Part shown: piece after piece, positions 50,101 through 58,706 of the stretch
Position numbering within the stretch: position 1 is the stretch's first letter
Layout of the letters: every line of letters starts with the position of its first letter
Source: Aquiluna sp.
GTDB lineage: Bacteria > Actinomycetota > Actinomycetes > Actinomycetales > Microbacteriaceae
Assembly: GCA_029241985.1 (NCBI GenBank)
Contig: JAQWUU010000043.1
Coordinates: 1 to 64,000, forward strand
DNA length: 64,000 nucleotides
Reading direction: 5' to 3'
Made by a program: the position numbers and the translations under genes
The notes under the pieces: model-generated
What the model saw: the letters and a program-made list of their open reading frames with translations, nothing else
Database searches by the model: none
What the model was told of the DNA's origin: nothing

Positions 50101-50943
50101 AAATACCCTGTGCTGCTCGGCAGAGCTTAACCGGCCATAGAGCGGCAACACCTCGGTGGTGTTCGGCAACAGGCCGCTTGCGATCTTTCCTGCAATGACA
50201 TCCTGAGCATCTCGAATCTCTGATTCTCCAGATAAGAACACAAGAGTGTCGCCCTGAGGTTTGTCTGCAAGCTCAACCAGTGCCTGAACTACGCCATCAA
50301 GGTAATCATTGGCAAGTAGATCATCATCAACATCCGAATTTCTAGAATCATCGCTTACGACCTCGCGATAGAGAACATCGATCGGATAGGTCCTGCCACT
50401 GACCTCGATAATCGGCGCATCGTTGAAGTGTTTTGAAAACGACCCGGGATCGATTGTGGCAGAGGTGATTATCACCTTTAGATCGGGTCGCTTTGGCAAG
50501 AGTTGCTTCAAATACCCGAGCAGAAAGTCAATGTTTAGTGATCGCTCATGAGCCTCATCGATGATGATCGTGTCATACCTGCGAAGTTCAATATCTCGCT
50601 GAAGTGCATTTAGCAAGATCCCATCGGTCATAACTTTTATTTTTGTTTGCTTGCTCGCCTGGTCTGTGAATCTGACCTGGTAGCCGACCAGGGAGCCAAG
50701 CTCGACTTGCAACTCCTCGGCAATGCGCTCTGCAACAGACCTCGCCGCTATTCGCCTCGGTTGAGTGTGAGCAATTGATTTTCTGCCAATTTCAAGACAC
50801 ATTTTTGGTAGCTGGGTTGTTTTTCCAGAACCGGTAGCCCCGGCGAGCACAATCACCTGGTTAGCCCGAAGGGCCGCGAGGATCTCAGTTCGTTTTTCAA
50901 CTACTGGAAGCTCTTCCGGGTAGTTGAAACTAAGCGTGGTCAT
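47146..50943 (-). CDS. hrpA: ATP-dependent RNA helicase HrpA
   Basis: 1265 aa; 'LAGATGSGKTTQLPKMCLE', 'IIIDEAHERSLNIDFLLGYLK', 'ATNVAETSLTIPNIKYVIDSG', DUF3418-like C-terminus. Confidence 0.96.
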   Translation of the reverse strand: MTTLSFNYPEELPVVEKRTEILAALRANQVIVLAGATGSGKTTQLPKMCLEIGRKSIAHTQPRRIAARSVAERIAEELQVELGSLVGYQVRFTDQASKQTKIKVMTDGILLNALQRDIELRRYDTIIIDEAHERSLNIDFLLGYLKQLLPKRPDLKVIITSATIDPGSFSKHFNDAPIIEVSGRTYPIDVLYREVVSDDSRNSDVDDDLLANDYLDGVVQALVELADKPQGDTLVFLSGESEIRDAQDVIAGKIASGLLPNTTEVLPLYGRLSSAEQHRVFEVSKQAGVKRRVILATNVAETSLTIPNIKYVIDSGTARVSRYSPKAKVQRLPIEAISQASANQRAGRAGRTSPGTVIRLYSKEDFDSRPEFTDPEILRTNLAAVILQAAASGLGDIRKFPFLQPPDARGVKDGVGLLKELGGITEEESGAIALTEIGKQLSQLPIEPRFARMLIASKKAGLVREVMAIVAGLTIQDPRERPLEKREAADRLHARFNDEASDFLTLLNLWNHIEDQQAKLSSSAFRRLCKTEFLNYMRIREWQDLVRQLKSVTKPLGLVQESRKKDPDGIHRAILAGLLSQIGIQQVVDKPVMKNGKPVRQPKVYLGANNKKYFVFPGSAVAKKQPEAMMSAELVETSRLFARVNAAIDPAWAEELAGDLCKRSVTEPHWEKKLGAVIGFEKVNLFGVPIVQGRKVQYSKIDALFCRELFIRHALVYGEWDSNQVFDKANKELLQEMEADADRARAPQLAANEDDVFRFYNNRIPLDVFSTRSFEGWWKKLRTDTPDFLTMTKAELLGADTSAASLDDHPGSMVIDGQEFNLSYIFDPGNQHDGVVVEIPVTLLASVRPSGFEWLVPAIRVQLMTELIRGLPKSIRKHVVPAKDWAAKALAAMPEEPIGDITAVLAQELQRLSGVRVSEADFDKTALPTSLQVSYRILELDATEIAIGADLSKLQGDLADHVTQAVSEVIEFEGESIEKSDLETWDFDDIPTQLESNQGKNKVSAYPALVWNSAVKQVDLKLLSSQSQQLIEHPRGVVELVVKSIPSPVKYIDSHLTQPEKLALASLGYQGVGGFVTDVIRAAANQQLEESHSEQLLTKAAEFEKLRNLVEAISIELAFDVSKVLLKISRAASEANKSISNAKAIDFLTVLASEKLHIQGLTSGNIVSATGLARLSRLEVYLKAVALRVQKLQDNPERDRISAIELRKAEDLFEAAGGKIPLPEKAPEKLVATRWLLEEFRVSLFAQNLGTQDAVSFKRIQKLLS

Positions 50944-50966
50944 TCATCCAATGTTAGATGAGCTAA

Positions 50967-51263
50967 CTAGTACCTATCGTCCCTTAGAACTTGAACATCG
51001 GAAACCCATGCCGAGCATGCGTAGTGGGGGAAGTAGTTAGTTTTTAGCATTTCCAAAACTTCCGTGGCAACTGCCTCCGGCACTACCGTTTCCAACTTGG
51101 CGTTACCGCCCTCTAGGTCGCCGGCTCTTTGGTTTCTCGGGCCAAGTCCGCTGGCGCTTGTGACGGTGTAGCCCTTGGCGCCCTTGGCCATAACGTCTCT
51201 TGCAAGTCTTGTGACAAGTCCTGCTTCAACAACTATTACAACGAGTTTCCTGGCCTTTAGCAT
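50967..51263 (-). CDS. sbtB: SbtB-like PII-family protein
   Basis: 98 aa; 'KLVVIVVEAGLVTRLARDVMAKGAKGYTVTSASGLGPRNQRAG...NAKLETVV' resembles cyanobacterial SbtB; adjacent to sbtA. Confidence 0.8.
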   Translation of the reverse strand: MLKARKLVVIVVEAGLVTRLARDVMAKGAKGYTVTSASGLGPRNQRAGDLEGGNAKLETVVPEAVATEVLEMLKTNYFPHYACSAWVSDVQVLRDDRY

Positions 51264-52237
51264 CAGAGTCCAACGCTTTCTATATAGGTACTAATTTGCA
51301 GCATGATCGGTATTCCCAGCGTGAGGTTAAACGGGAAAGTGATTCCAAGGCTAGCGGTCAGATAAATCCCGGGGCTTGCCTCTGGCAGTGCGAGCCGCAC
51401 TGCAGCAGGTGCTGCGATGTAGGAAGCAGAAGCGCTTAGCACGCCAAGTGTTGCGCTTCCTCCAAGGCTCAATCCAGTTAACTGCCCGGTGAGGACGCCC
51501 AAGGAACCGGAAATCAACGGGAATGCGATACCGAAGATCACAAGCCCAAAGCCAGAAGTTTTGAGATCTGAAAGCCTCCTGCCTGCGACGATGCCGAGCT
51601 CAAGCAAGAACAGGGTAAGGATTCCAGGGAACAAAGCCACAAAGAACTCATCGATTCTGGCAAACCCAATATTTCCGGTCAGGAATCCGATTACTAGACC
51701 ACCGGCGAGCAAGAAGATTGATCTTCCGGCAAGAATTTCTCTGAGGCTCTCGTTCCAAGGAACGTTTCGTTTCAAGCCTCTGGTGGCAAGCAGCAGACCA
51801 ACGATTATGCCTGGGATTTCAAGTATGGCTAGAAGGGTTGTTAGATACCCCTCTACCGAAACAGAAACTGACTCGTAGAAGATGATGGCCGCCGTGAAGG
51901 TAACCAAAGATGTCGAGCCATAGTGGGCAGCGAGTGCACCCCTGTCTACCTGGGATAGTTTGCGAATGCGTTTAAGTAAAAAGAAGGCAAGGGCTGGAAT
52001 CGTGACACCAAGAAGCAGCGTTCCAAGAATTGGCATCCCCACTTCGGCAATGCTCACCTCCGACAGGGCAACGCCACCCTTGATTCCAATTCCGAGAAGC
52101 AAGTAGATCGAGATGGCTTGGTAAATAGGCTCGGGAAGCCTCAGGTCACTTCGAATAGCGGTGGCTAACAATCCAAGCCCAAAGGCTAGCACGGGTGCCG
52201 AAGTGAGGTTTTGAACTGCAACGCTCAAAATGTCCAT
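51263..52237 (-). CDS. sbtA: SbtA-type sodium-dependent bicarbonate transporter
   Basis: 324 aa; 'LGIGIKGGVALSE', 'ALAAHYGSTSLVTFTAAI', 'SASASYIAAPAAVRLALPEA...LGITFPFNLTLGIP' as in SbtA/DUF897. Confidence 0.9.
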   Translation of the reverse strand: MDILSVAVQNLTSAPVLAFGLGLLATAIRSDLRLPEPIYQAISIYLLLGIGIKGGVALSEVSIAEVGMPILGTLLLGVTIPALAFFLLKRIRKLSQVDRGALAAHYGSTSLVTFTAAIIFYESVSVSVEGYLTTLLAILEIPGIIVGLLLATRGLKRNVPWNESLREILAGRSIFLLAGGLVIGFLTGNIGFARIDEFFVALFPGILTLFLLELGIVAGRRLSDLKTSGFGLVIFGIAFPLISGSLGVLTGQLTGLSLGGSATLGVLSASASYIAAPAAVRLALPEASPGIYLTASLGITFPFNLTLGIPIMLQISTYIESVGL

Positions 52238-52527
52238 CAGCGACTCACCGCCACTCCGCCAAGGTAGTCCACTAGATCTCCAGTTGTTCTGTGGGCGCTG
52301 GTTTCGTGCCGGAGTTCTGCATCGCGGTTTATGGAGTAGTGATTGCGGCGGCCGAACTTTTCTTTACTCAGGTAGCCACCATCAGTCAGGTCATTCAAGA
52401 CATTCACGGTTGACCTAGTGGTCAGCCCAAGCTTTCTGGCTAGTTCTTCGATTCGGCAATCTGGGTTTTCATTTAGTGCCAGCAGCACATGCGCATGGTG
52501 AGTCAGAAAAGTCCAACGCTCGCTCAA
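52237..52527 (-). CDS. winged-HTH transcriptional regulator upstream of sbtA
   Basis: 'THHAHVLLALNENPDCRIEELARKLGLTTRSTVNVLNDLTDGGYLSKEKFGRRNHYSIN'; 1-bp overlap with sbtA. Confidence 0.85.
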   Translation of the reverse strand: MSERWTFLTHHAHVLLALNENPDCRIEELARKLGLTTRSTVNVLNDLTDGGYLSKEKFGRRNHYSINRDAELRHETSAHRTTGDLVDYLGGVAVSR

Positions 52528-52630
52528 ATCAGGCCCCTATCAGTGAAAAGTTATTCCTAGAAATTTATTTCACCTATAACTATAGGGCAAGACAAATAAA
52601 GTCAGTCTTTCTTTGTCGTTGCTTGGCTAC

Positions 52631-54046
52631 CTAAGAACGAAGGGCTTTTGCAAGCTCCCTTGTGCTTTCAATCATCTTGTCCATGTCTCTTTGCGTGTGT
52701 GCGAAGGAAACCAACCACTGCTCGTCAAGACCCGGAGGGGTCAAAATGCCGCGGTTCACTCCCCAGAGCCAACACAGCTCAGCGGTTTCAAAGTCGGTTG
52801 CTTTGTAATCACGGTAGTTTCGAACCGGCGTTGTGGACCAGATCATTGCACCCTTTACTCCCAGGCCAATTGTGTGGGCAGGAAGGTCATACTCGGCAAT
52901 TATTTCGTCCAGCTTGGCAAGAGTTGTGTTGTTGATTCCCTCAGCCTTGGCCAAAGCCGCCGGCGTACAGATTTCATCAACAGCATCCGCGGCCGCCATC
53001 ACCAAAGGATTTCCGTTGTAGGTTCCAAAGTGAGCCATTCGATTGTCAACTACAGCATCCATGTATTCCTGCTTGCCGCCAAAGGCAGCCAATGGGAAAC
53101 CTCCACCGATGCTTTTGGCAAGGGTGATCAGATCTGGAGTAACTCCAATTCTGGCAGCCGCACCAGCGATACCAGCAGTCAAACCAGTCTTGACCTCGTC
53201 GAAAATCAACGCGATGTCGTATTCATCACACAGTGCTCGAACGCCCTGCAAATATCCCTCGTCGGGAAGGATGATAGAAAGGTTTTCGATAACCGGCTCG
53301 ATCATGAAGCAACCAATCTTGTTGCTGTGATCCCTCATGATTTCTTCGAGTCGTTCCAAGTTGTTATAAGGAACGGCCCAGACGTCTCCGGCCTCAACAT
53401 CAGGCGGAATCTGTGCCGTTGGAGCTTCGGCAGAACCTACATCTTTTAGATCTGGCTTGACAGAAACCTGAAGTGGGTCGTAGCCACCGTGGTAGCCGCC
53501 TTCAATCTTGATAACCCCGTTCTTCTTCTTCACTGCCCTGGCGGTCCTAATCGCATACATCGTCGACTCGGTGCCGGAGTTTGTGAACCGCAGCATGTCC
53601 AGCTTGAAGCGCTTCTGAAACTTCTCGGCGACTTCTGTGGCCGTAGGTGACGGTGTCACAAACAGCGTTCCAGTAGAGCGAATCGCTTTTTTAACCTTGC
53701 GAATCACCTTCGGGTTTAGATGGCCAACGAGCATGGCTCCAAAGCCCATGGACATGTCCAAAAGCTTTCGGCCATCAACGTCGGTCAGGTACGCACCCTT
53801 AGCCGAGACTATTGAAATGGGATATGGGTCCCAGTGTTGAAAGCTGGAGGTAACTCCCAATGGAAGTACCTTGCTGGCTTTCACGTTGTGTTCACCGGAT
53901 GCTTTTGTGGTTGCTTCGAACCTCGCCCATTCCTGGGCAAGAAGCTCTGCAACTCGCTTCTGGTCAACTGGTTTTGATGTTTCCGGTATATTTCGCCATC
54001 CGGCGGATTCATGCTTTGACGTCAATGTCGCGGGCACGGGTATCAC
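52631..54046 (-). CDS. class III aminotransferase (glutamate-1-semialdehyde aminotransferase-like)
   Basis: 'LRFTNSGTESTMYAIRTARAV', 'IFDEVKTGL', 'TLAKSIGGGFPLAAFGG' PLP-Lys motif. Confidence 0.9.
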   Translation of the reverse strand: MIPVPATLTSKHESAGWRNIPETSKPVDQKRVAELLAQEWARFEATTKASGEHNVKASKVLPLGVTSSFQHWDPYPISIVSAKGAYLTDVDGRKLLDMSMGFGAMLVGHLNPKVIRKVKKAIRSTGTLFVTPSPTATEVAEKFQKRFKLDMLRFTNSGTESTMYAIRTARAVKKKNGVIKIEGGYHGGYDPLQVSVKPDLKDVGSAEAPTAQIPPDVEAGDVWAVPYNNLERLEEIMRDHSNKIGCFMIEPVIENLSIILPDEGYLQGVRALCDEYDIALIFDEVKTGLTAGIAGAAARIGVTPDLITLAKSIGGGFPLAAFGGKQEYMDAVVDNRMAHFGTYNGNPLVMAAADAVDEICTPAALAKAEGINNTTLAKLDEIIAEYDLPAHTIGLGVKGAMIWSTTPVRNYRDYKATDFETAELCWLWGVNRGILTPPGLDEQWLVSFAHTQRDMDKMIESTRELAKALRS

Positions 54047-54137
54047 TCCTTTATGATCCTTGGAAGAGTTTCCAAGGAATGAGACTCCCCTCAGCCTATG
54101 CCATTGTCAGAAAAATTTCTTGCCTTAGTGAGCTTGG

Positions 54138-54623
54138 CTAATTGCCCCACTCAGTAGGCGATCCAAGCGATAGCAAGACTCCAAAGAGCACTATTACAAA
54201 AAGCACGAGTGACAAGACAAAAGTCTTAGGTCTGTTGATAAACCACCTGAAGAGCTGGTCAATCTTTGTCTTGTCTCGGGGGTCTTTACTCTGCTCAAGT
54301 CGCCAAAGCCCATCCAGCATGTTCCTGCGATGCAGGAATTTCTCAAACGGAATCGTCGCAAACGGGACAATCGCCAGAATGACTCCAATTGAGGTCTGCA
54401 TCATTCCCCAGCGGTTGTTTACACCGACTAGCGCTGCAGTAGTTGCATAACTCAAGAACATGAATCCATGGGTTGCCCCAACCACGGTGATCAACATCGG
54501 TGGCGTTTCAAATAGGGCTCGTAATACCAGCCCAGTGATCAAAAGCCCCCAGGTGATTGCCTCGCCCAGAGCAAAGTAGCCGAATAGATTTTTCGGGGAA
54601 TATGTCTCATTTTGTTTTCTCAT
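54138..54623 (-). CDS. DUF3817-like integral membrane protein
   Basis: 'YFALGEAITWGLLITGLVLRAL...VGATHGFMFLSYATTAAL' pattern. Confidence 0.82.
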   Translation of the reverse strand: MRKQNETYSPKNLFGYFALGEAITWGLLITGLVLRALFETPPMLITVVGATHGFMFLSYATTAALVGVNNRWGMMQTSIGVILAIVPFATIPFEKFLHRRNMLDGLWRLEQSKDPRDKTKIDQLFRWFINRPKTFVLSLVLFVIVLFGVLLSLGSPTEWGN

Positions 54624-54720
54624 GATGTTTCAAGAGTAGCCGACGCAACTAGACTGCAGCGGTGCCAGAACTTTCACTGGTGCCCAGATAATTTGATCTG
54701 CAGCCCGCAACCAAAATCAG

Positions 54721-55647
54721 GTGCGTCCATTGAAACTTAGAATTCCAACCCCGCTAGCAATTTCCCTGAGCATCTTTGCCGGAGCACTAATTGCGGTTCA
54801 ATCCCAGGTAAATGGCGAGCTTGCTATAGCTCTTGATGATGGACTGTTTGCGGCATTACTTTCTTTTGGAATCGGAACCGTGTTGGTTGCCGTTCCATTC
54901 TTCATAAGCAAGAACGAGCGAGCAAAGCTCTTTATCGCAACCAAAGCCCTCGGAAGAGGTGTCCCCATCTGGCTGACTTTTGGTGGTTTTTTTGGAGCTT
55001 TCTTTGTGATGATGCAGGGTGTTGTCGCTCCCGAAATTGGCGTGACGCTATTTACCCTTGCAATTGTTTCAGGACAGGCAGCAGCAGCCCTGATGGTCGA
55101 CTCGCTTGGTCTACTTGGGCTAACAAAACGCAAGCTTTCCTTAGCGAGATTACTCGGTGCTGCGATTGCGATTATTGGCCTGGTGCTCTCGTCTGGGCTT
55201 GGCGTCGCCGAAGTAAGCGGTTTGATTGTGCTGCCGTTTATAGCTGGATTTGGTTCAGGCTTCCAGCAGGGTTTTAGCGGAAAATTGGCAACAGTCACTG
55301 ACTCAGTTCTAATCTCAACTTTCATCAACTTTGTGACTGGCACCGCGCTTATTGCCGCAGTTATGTTTACCCTTCAAGGTTTGCCGGATCTTTCCGAAGG
55401 CCTGCCGACAAACCCATTTCTCTACCTTGGTGGGCTGGTTGGCGGAATCTTTATCTTTATTCAGATCCTGGTTGTTAGGCAGATTGGGGTTCTAGCTCTG
55501 GGGTTATCACTCTTGCTCGGACAGGTTGTGACAGCGCTAATTTTTGATTTAGTAGCACCGATCACCGAAGCGAACTTTGGCCCGCTAACTTATGTCGGCG
55601 TTCTGCTGGTGGTTGCCGGTTCGGCACTGGTGGCAATCAAGCGGTAG
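54721..55647 (+). CDS. DMT-type transporter (DUF606/YdcZ-like)
   Basis: Duplicated 'GALIAVQSQVNGELAIALDDGLFAALLSFGIGT' / 'SGFQQGFSGKLATVTDSVLISTFINFVTGT'. Confidence 0.9.
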   Translation: MRPLKLRIPTPLAISLSIFAGALIAVQSQVNGELAIALDDGLFAALLSFGIGTVLVAVPFFISKNERAKLFIATKALGRGVPIWLTFGGFFGAFFVMMQGVVAPEIGVTLFTLAIVSGQAAAALMVDSLGLLGLTKRKLSLARLLGAAIAIIGLVLSSGLGVAEVSGLIVLPFIAGFGSGFQQGFSGKLATVTDSVLISTFINFVTGTALIAAVMFTLQGLPDLSEGLPTNPFLYLGGLVGGIFIFIQILVVRQIGVLALGLSLLLGQVVTALIFDLVAPITEANFGPLTYVGVLLVVAGSALVAIKR

Positions 55648-55699
55648 CCCAAAAATCAAATGACTTGCAGGGAGTTTTAGGCTTTTCGAGAATCCCCTT

Positions 55700-56320
55700 C
55701 TAGAGCTTTTCGATTAGCACGTCCGGGTGCTCATCAAATCGGTAGCCAAGGCCTCTGACCGTTCTGATTACATCTTCGTAGCCTGATATCTTCACCCTGA
55801 GCCTACGAACATGAACGTCAATGGTTCTGGCATTTGGCGTTGTCTCACCGCATCGCTCAGAAATATCGGCGATTTGTTGGCGGCTAACTGTTTCACCAGT
55901 GTTCTCAATCAAGAAGGCGAAGAGTTCAAACTCTTTGCAGGTCAGTAACGCATTTCTACCATCAACAAACAGACGTCTGCGAGTCAGGTCAACTACCAGT
56001 CCCTTGGCAGCGGTTTTCTCGAGCGCTTGAGGCGCAACTGAACCATTGACAGCTCTGGGTTCCTTCAGTGCCAAGCGGGTAATTTCTAGATTGCTTCCCG
56101 CTGTCGCGGCTGGGGCAAGTGCGATTGCAGCGTAGGTGGCGCTTGCTTTTTCTGGAACTAGGTTCGAAATAGTCTGCTTTAGTGCAGCGGCTATTTCAGC
56201 AAGGGAAGTCCCAGCTGCTCGAGCTTCCTCCTCGGAAATCCCTACGTAAAGGGCGAAGCCTTTGGCTACGGTTGAGGTTTTTACTGGCGCTGTTGCTGGT
56301 GAAAGAGTTGAAGTGGTCAT
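55700..56320 (-). CDS. winged-helix (OmpR/PhoB-type) regulator without a receiver domain
   Basis: C-terminal 'LTCKEFELFAFLIENTGETVSRQQI...ARTIDVHVRRLRVKISGYEDVIRTVRGLGYRF'; Ala-rich N-terminus. Confidence 0.88.
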   Translation of the reverse strand: MTTSTLSPATAPVKTSTVAKGFALYVGISEEEARAAGTSLAEIAAALKQTISNLVPEKASATYAAIALAPAATAGSNLEITRLALKEPRAVNGSVAPQALEKTAAKGLVVDLTRRRLFVDGRNALLTCKEFELFAFLIENTGETVSRQQIADISERCGETTPNARTIDVHVRRLRVKISGYEDVIRTVRGLGYRFDEHPDVLIEKL

Positions 56321-56565
56321 TATTGGAGTCCTTTATTGGCAGATGTGCGTTCGATTAGTGCACGAATCACGTGCGTTTGTCGGGGTGCTGGTGCCTAGGA
56401 GCTAAATCTGGTGCTAATTAGCCAAGGCACGTGCTCATGCACATTGCCATCGAGCAGCAGAACATGGCGCAGCTTGGCTGCGCGTTCAGTGCTGATCGAG
56501 TACTCATTGGTGAAAAGTATCTACAAGGTTTCAATCAAAGTCAAGTTATTACGAATAATTTCAAG

Positions 56566-57405
56566 CTACTTCACGCGCTTGTCCAACCAAGCAAATAGGT
56601 CCTTCTCCACGGTCTTTGCGATGGTGTCATTCAAAAGCTCATGGAACCCACCGGCATAAATCTTGAGCGTTTTGTCTGTGGAAGCGATCGCTTCGTGAAG
56701 TGAGATCGAGTTCTTGTGGTCGGTTGACGTGTCTTGATCGCCGTGAATGAATAGCGTTGGCACCACCCACGATGAAACTTTCGACCAAACCTCGTCGGAG
56801 AGCATCAGGGTGGTTCTGGCAACTAGGTTCTTCGCCTTGCCGGTAAACATTTCTTTATCGGCATCGATAATCTTCAATAAATCTTGGTCGCGGGTCAACG
56901 CCTCGATTCCAGGCCTTGGAAGTGGCATTGGACCGCTCGGGGCAATGGCTGCCATGACTTTGCTTAGAGAACGTTCCCAGCCCTTAGATGGCGTCTGCAT
57001 GGCAGAGCTTGAGAGCACCACGGCCTCGAGGTTTTCTGGATTGCGAACAACGCTGCCGGCTGTAACAATTCCTCCCAATGAGTGTCCCATCAAAAAAGTC
57101 GGCAGCTTCTTAGGCATTGCATCCCTGGCAGCTAGGTGGTCATCCACCGCGTTCACAACATCGATCAGTGCTCTTTCTCCGGCGGTATTTCCGTGGCCCT
57201 GAAGATCTATTGCGTAAACGTCAAACCCTTGTTCCAGAAGTTTCGGTATCAGCTTCGAATACTGATCGACGCAGCGAAGCGCATACTCGCCATAGCCATG
57301 CTGAAGCAGTATCTGGGCTTTTGGCTTTGGGGCTTTGAAGAAGTAGCCGGCGACAGGTGCGTCAATTAGCCATGGTGCTGGAGTGAGATTTGAAATCTTT
57401 TCCAC
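56566..57405 (-). CDS. alpha/beta hydrolase (monoacylglycerol lipase-like)
   Basis: 'LLQHGYGEYALRC', 'AIDLQGHGNTAG', 'FLMGHSLGGIVTAGS', 'LFIHGDQDTSTDH', 'YAGGFHELLND'. Confidence 0.93.
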   Translation of the reverse strand: MEKISNLTPAPWLIDAPVAGYFFKAPKPKAQILLQHGYGEYALRCVDQYSKLIPKLLEQGFDVYAIDLQGHGNTAGERALIDVVNAVDDHLAARDAMPKKLPTFLMGHSLGGIVTAGSVVRNPENLEAVVLSSSAMQTPSKGWERSLSKVMAAIAPSGPMPLPRPGIEALTRDQDLLKIIDADKEMFTGKAKNLVARTTLMLSDEVWSKVSSWVVPTLFIHGDQDTSTDHKNSISLHEAIASTDKTLKIYAGGFHELLNDTIAKTVEKDLFAWLDKRVK

Positions 57406-57559
57406 CTGTACTTTCTATTTTGTGCTGGGCAGTCCTGCGCTAAGCAGATGAAGCACGAAAACCTAGAACTGCACTTTTAGATTACTCCTGAACACTCAGC
57501 TAATTTTGTTTGGCTTATCACTCGATTAGTGTTCAACTAGGACACCCACAGGAGAGACG

Positions 57560-58624
57560 ATGGCCATCCACGATAAGCAGCACCGCAGCTTCGCCAGCGA
57601 TAACTACTCAGGAGCTCATCCCCAGGTGATGCAGGCCATTGTCGACGCCAATGGAGGTCACCAGAGTGCCTACGGTTACGACGATTACACGATTGCCCTG
57701 CAGCAGAGGATGCGAGATGAGTTCGGGCCTAAGACTGAAACTTTTGTGGTCTTCAACGGAACCGGTGCAAACGTAGTTGCCCTGACTGCAATGATGCCCC
57801 GCTGGGGAGCCGTGATCTGTTCAAATCTCGCTCACATCGAAACAGATGAGGGTGGCGCTCCGGAAAGAGTCAGCGGTCTGAAGCTTTTTAATGTCCTGCA
57901 CGCTCATGGAAAACTCACACCTGAATCGATCGCCACGCAAGTTTATGACATTGGCTTTGAGCACCGCGCTCAGCCGATGGTGGTTTCCATCACTCAAACC
58001 ACTGAAGTTGGGACTGTCTATACTCCGTCTGAGATAAAGGCCATTGCCGACTACTGCCACCAAAACAATCTGCTACTTCATTTGGATGGCGCAAGAATAT
58101 GGAATGCGGCTGCAGCCCTAGGTGTGAGCTTCAAGGAAATGATCTCGGACACCGGCGTTGATGTTGTTAGCTTTGGTGGGACTAAAAATGGTGTGATTGC
58201 CGCAGAGGCGGTTGTAGTTATAAACCCGGACGCAGTTGATGGACTAATTTATCTTCGAAAAATGTCGATGCAGCTGATGTCCAAGATGCGCTTTGCATCA
58301 GCGCAGCTATTGGCGCTTTTTGAAAATGACCTGGGATTCGAATCGGCAAGGCACTCAAACAAGATGGCGTCACTATTGCGATCAACCCTTGAGAAGAAAA
58401 TTGAAGCTGGCGAAATTACCGGTTTGAAATTCACCAACCCGACCAATGCCAACGCCGTTTTTGCAAGCCTTCCGGTCAGCGCTGCAAACCAGGTTAGAAA
58501 GTCCTTTCACTTCTATGACTGGGAGCTGGCAAAAGAAGAGGTTCGCTGGATGTGTGCTTTTGACACAACCGAGCAAGATGTTATGGACTTCGTCGACGCA
58601 ATTGCGCAGGCCCTCAAGAAATAG
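57560..58624 (+). CDS. ltaE: low-specificity threonine aldolase / beta-eliminating lyase
   Basis: 'FASDNYSGAHPQVMQAI', 'LHLDGARIWNAAAALGVS', 'SFGGTKNGVIAAEAVV'. Confidence 0.92.
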   Translation: MAIHDKQHRSFASDNYSGAHPQVMQAIVDANGGHQSAYGYDDYTIALQQRMRDEFGPKTETFVVFNGTGANVVALTAMMPRWGAVICSNLAHIETDEGGAPERVSGLKLFNVLHAHGKLTPESIATQVYDIGFEHRAQPMVVSITQTTEVGTVYTPSEIKAIADYCHQNNLLLHLDGARIWNAAAALGVSFKEMISDTGVDVVSFGGTKNGVIAAEAVVVINPDAVDGLIYLRKMSMQLMSKMRFASAQLLALFENDLGFESARHSNKMASLLRSTLEKKIEAGEITGLKFTNPTNANAVFASLPVSAANQVRKSFHFYDWELAKEEVRWMCAFDTTEQDVMDFVDAIAQALKK

Positions 58625-58706
58625 CAGCTCAATTGGGCTAACCTAAAGGAAATTCCGCCCAGTGACGCGCGAGAGACTTTTTTGAAACGATTGGGATAAA
58701 TTTTTT

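Noticed and set aside
52631-54046. Naming the class III aminotransferase hemL
   Set aside because: It shares the fold and PLP motif, but length and flanking sequence differ from typical GSAM and no heme genes are adjacent. Left as a family-level call.
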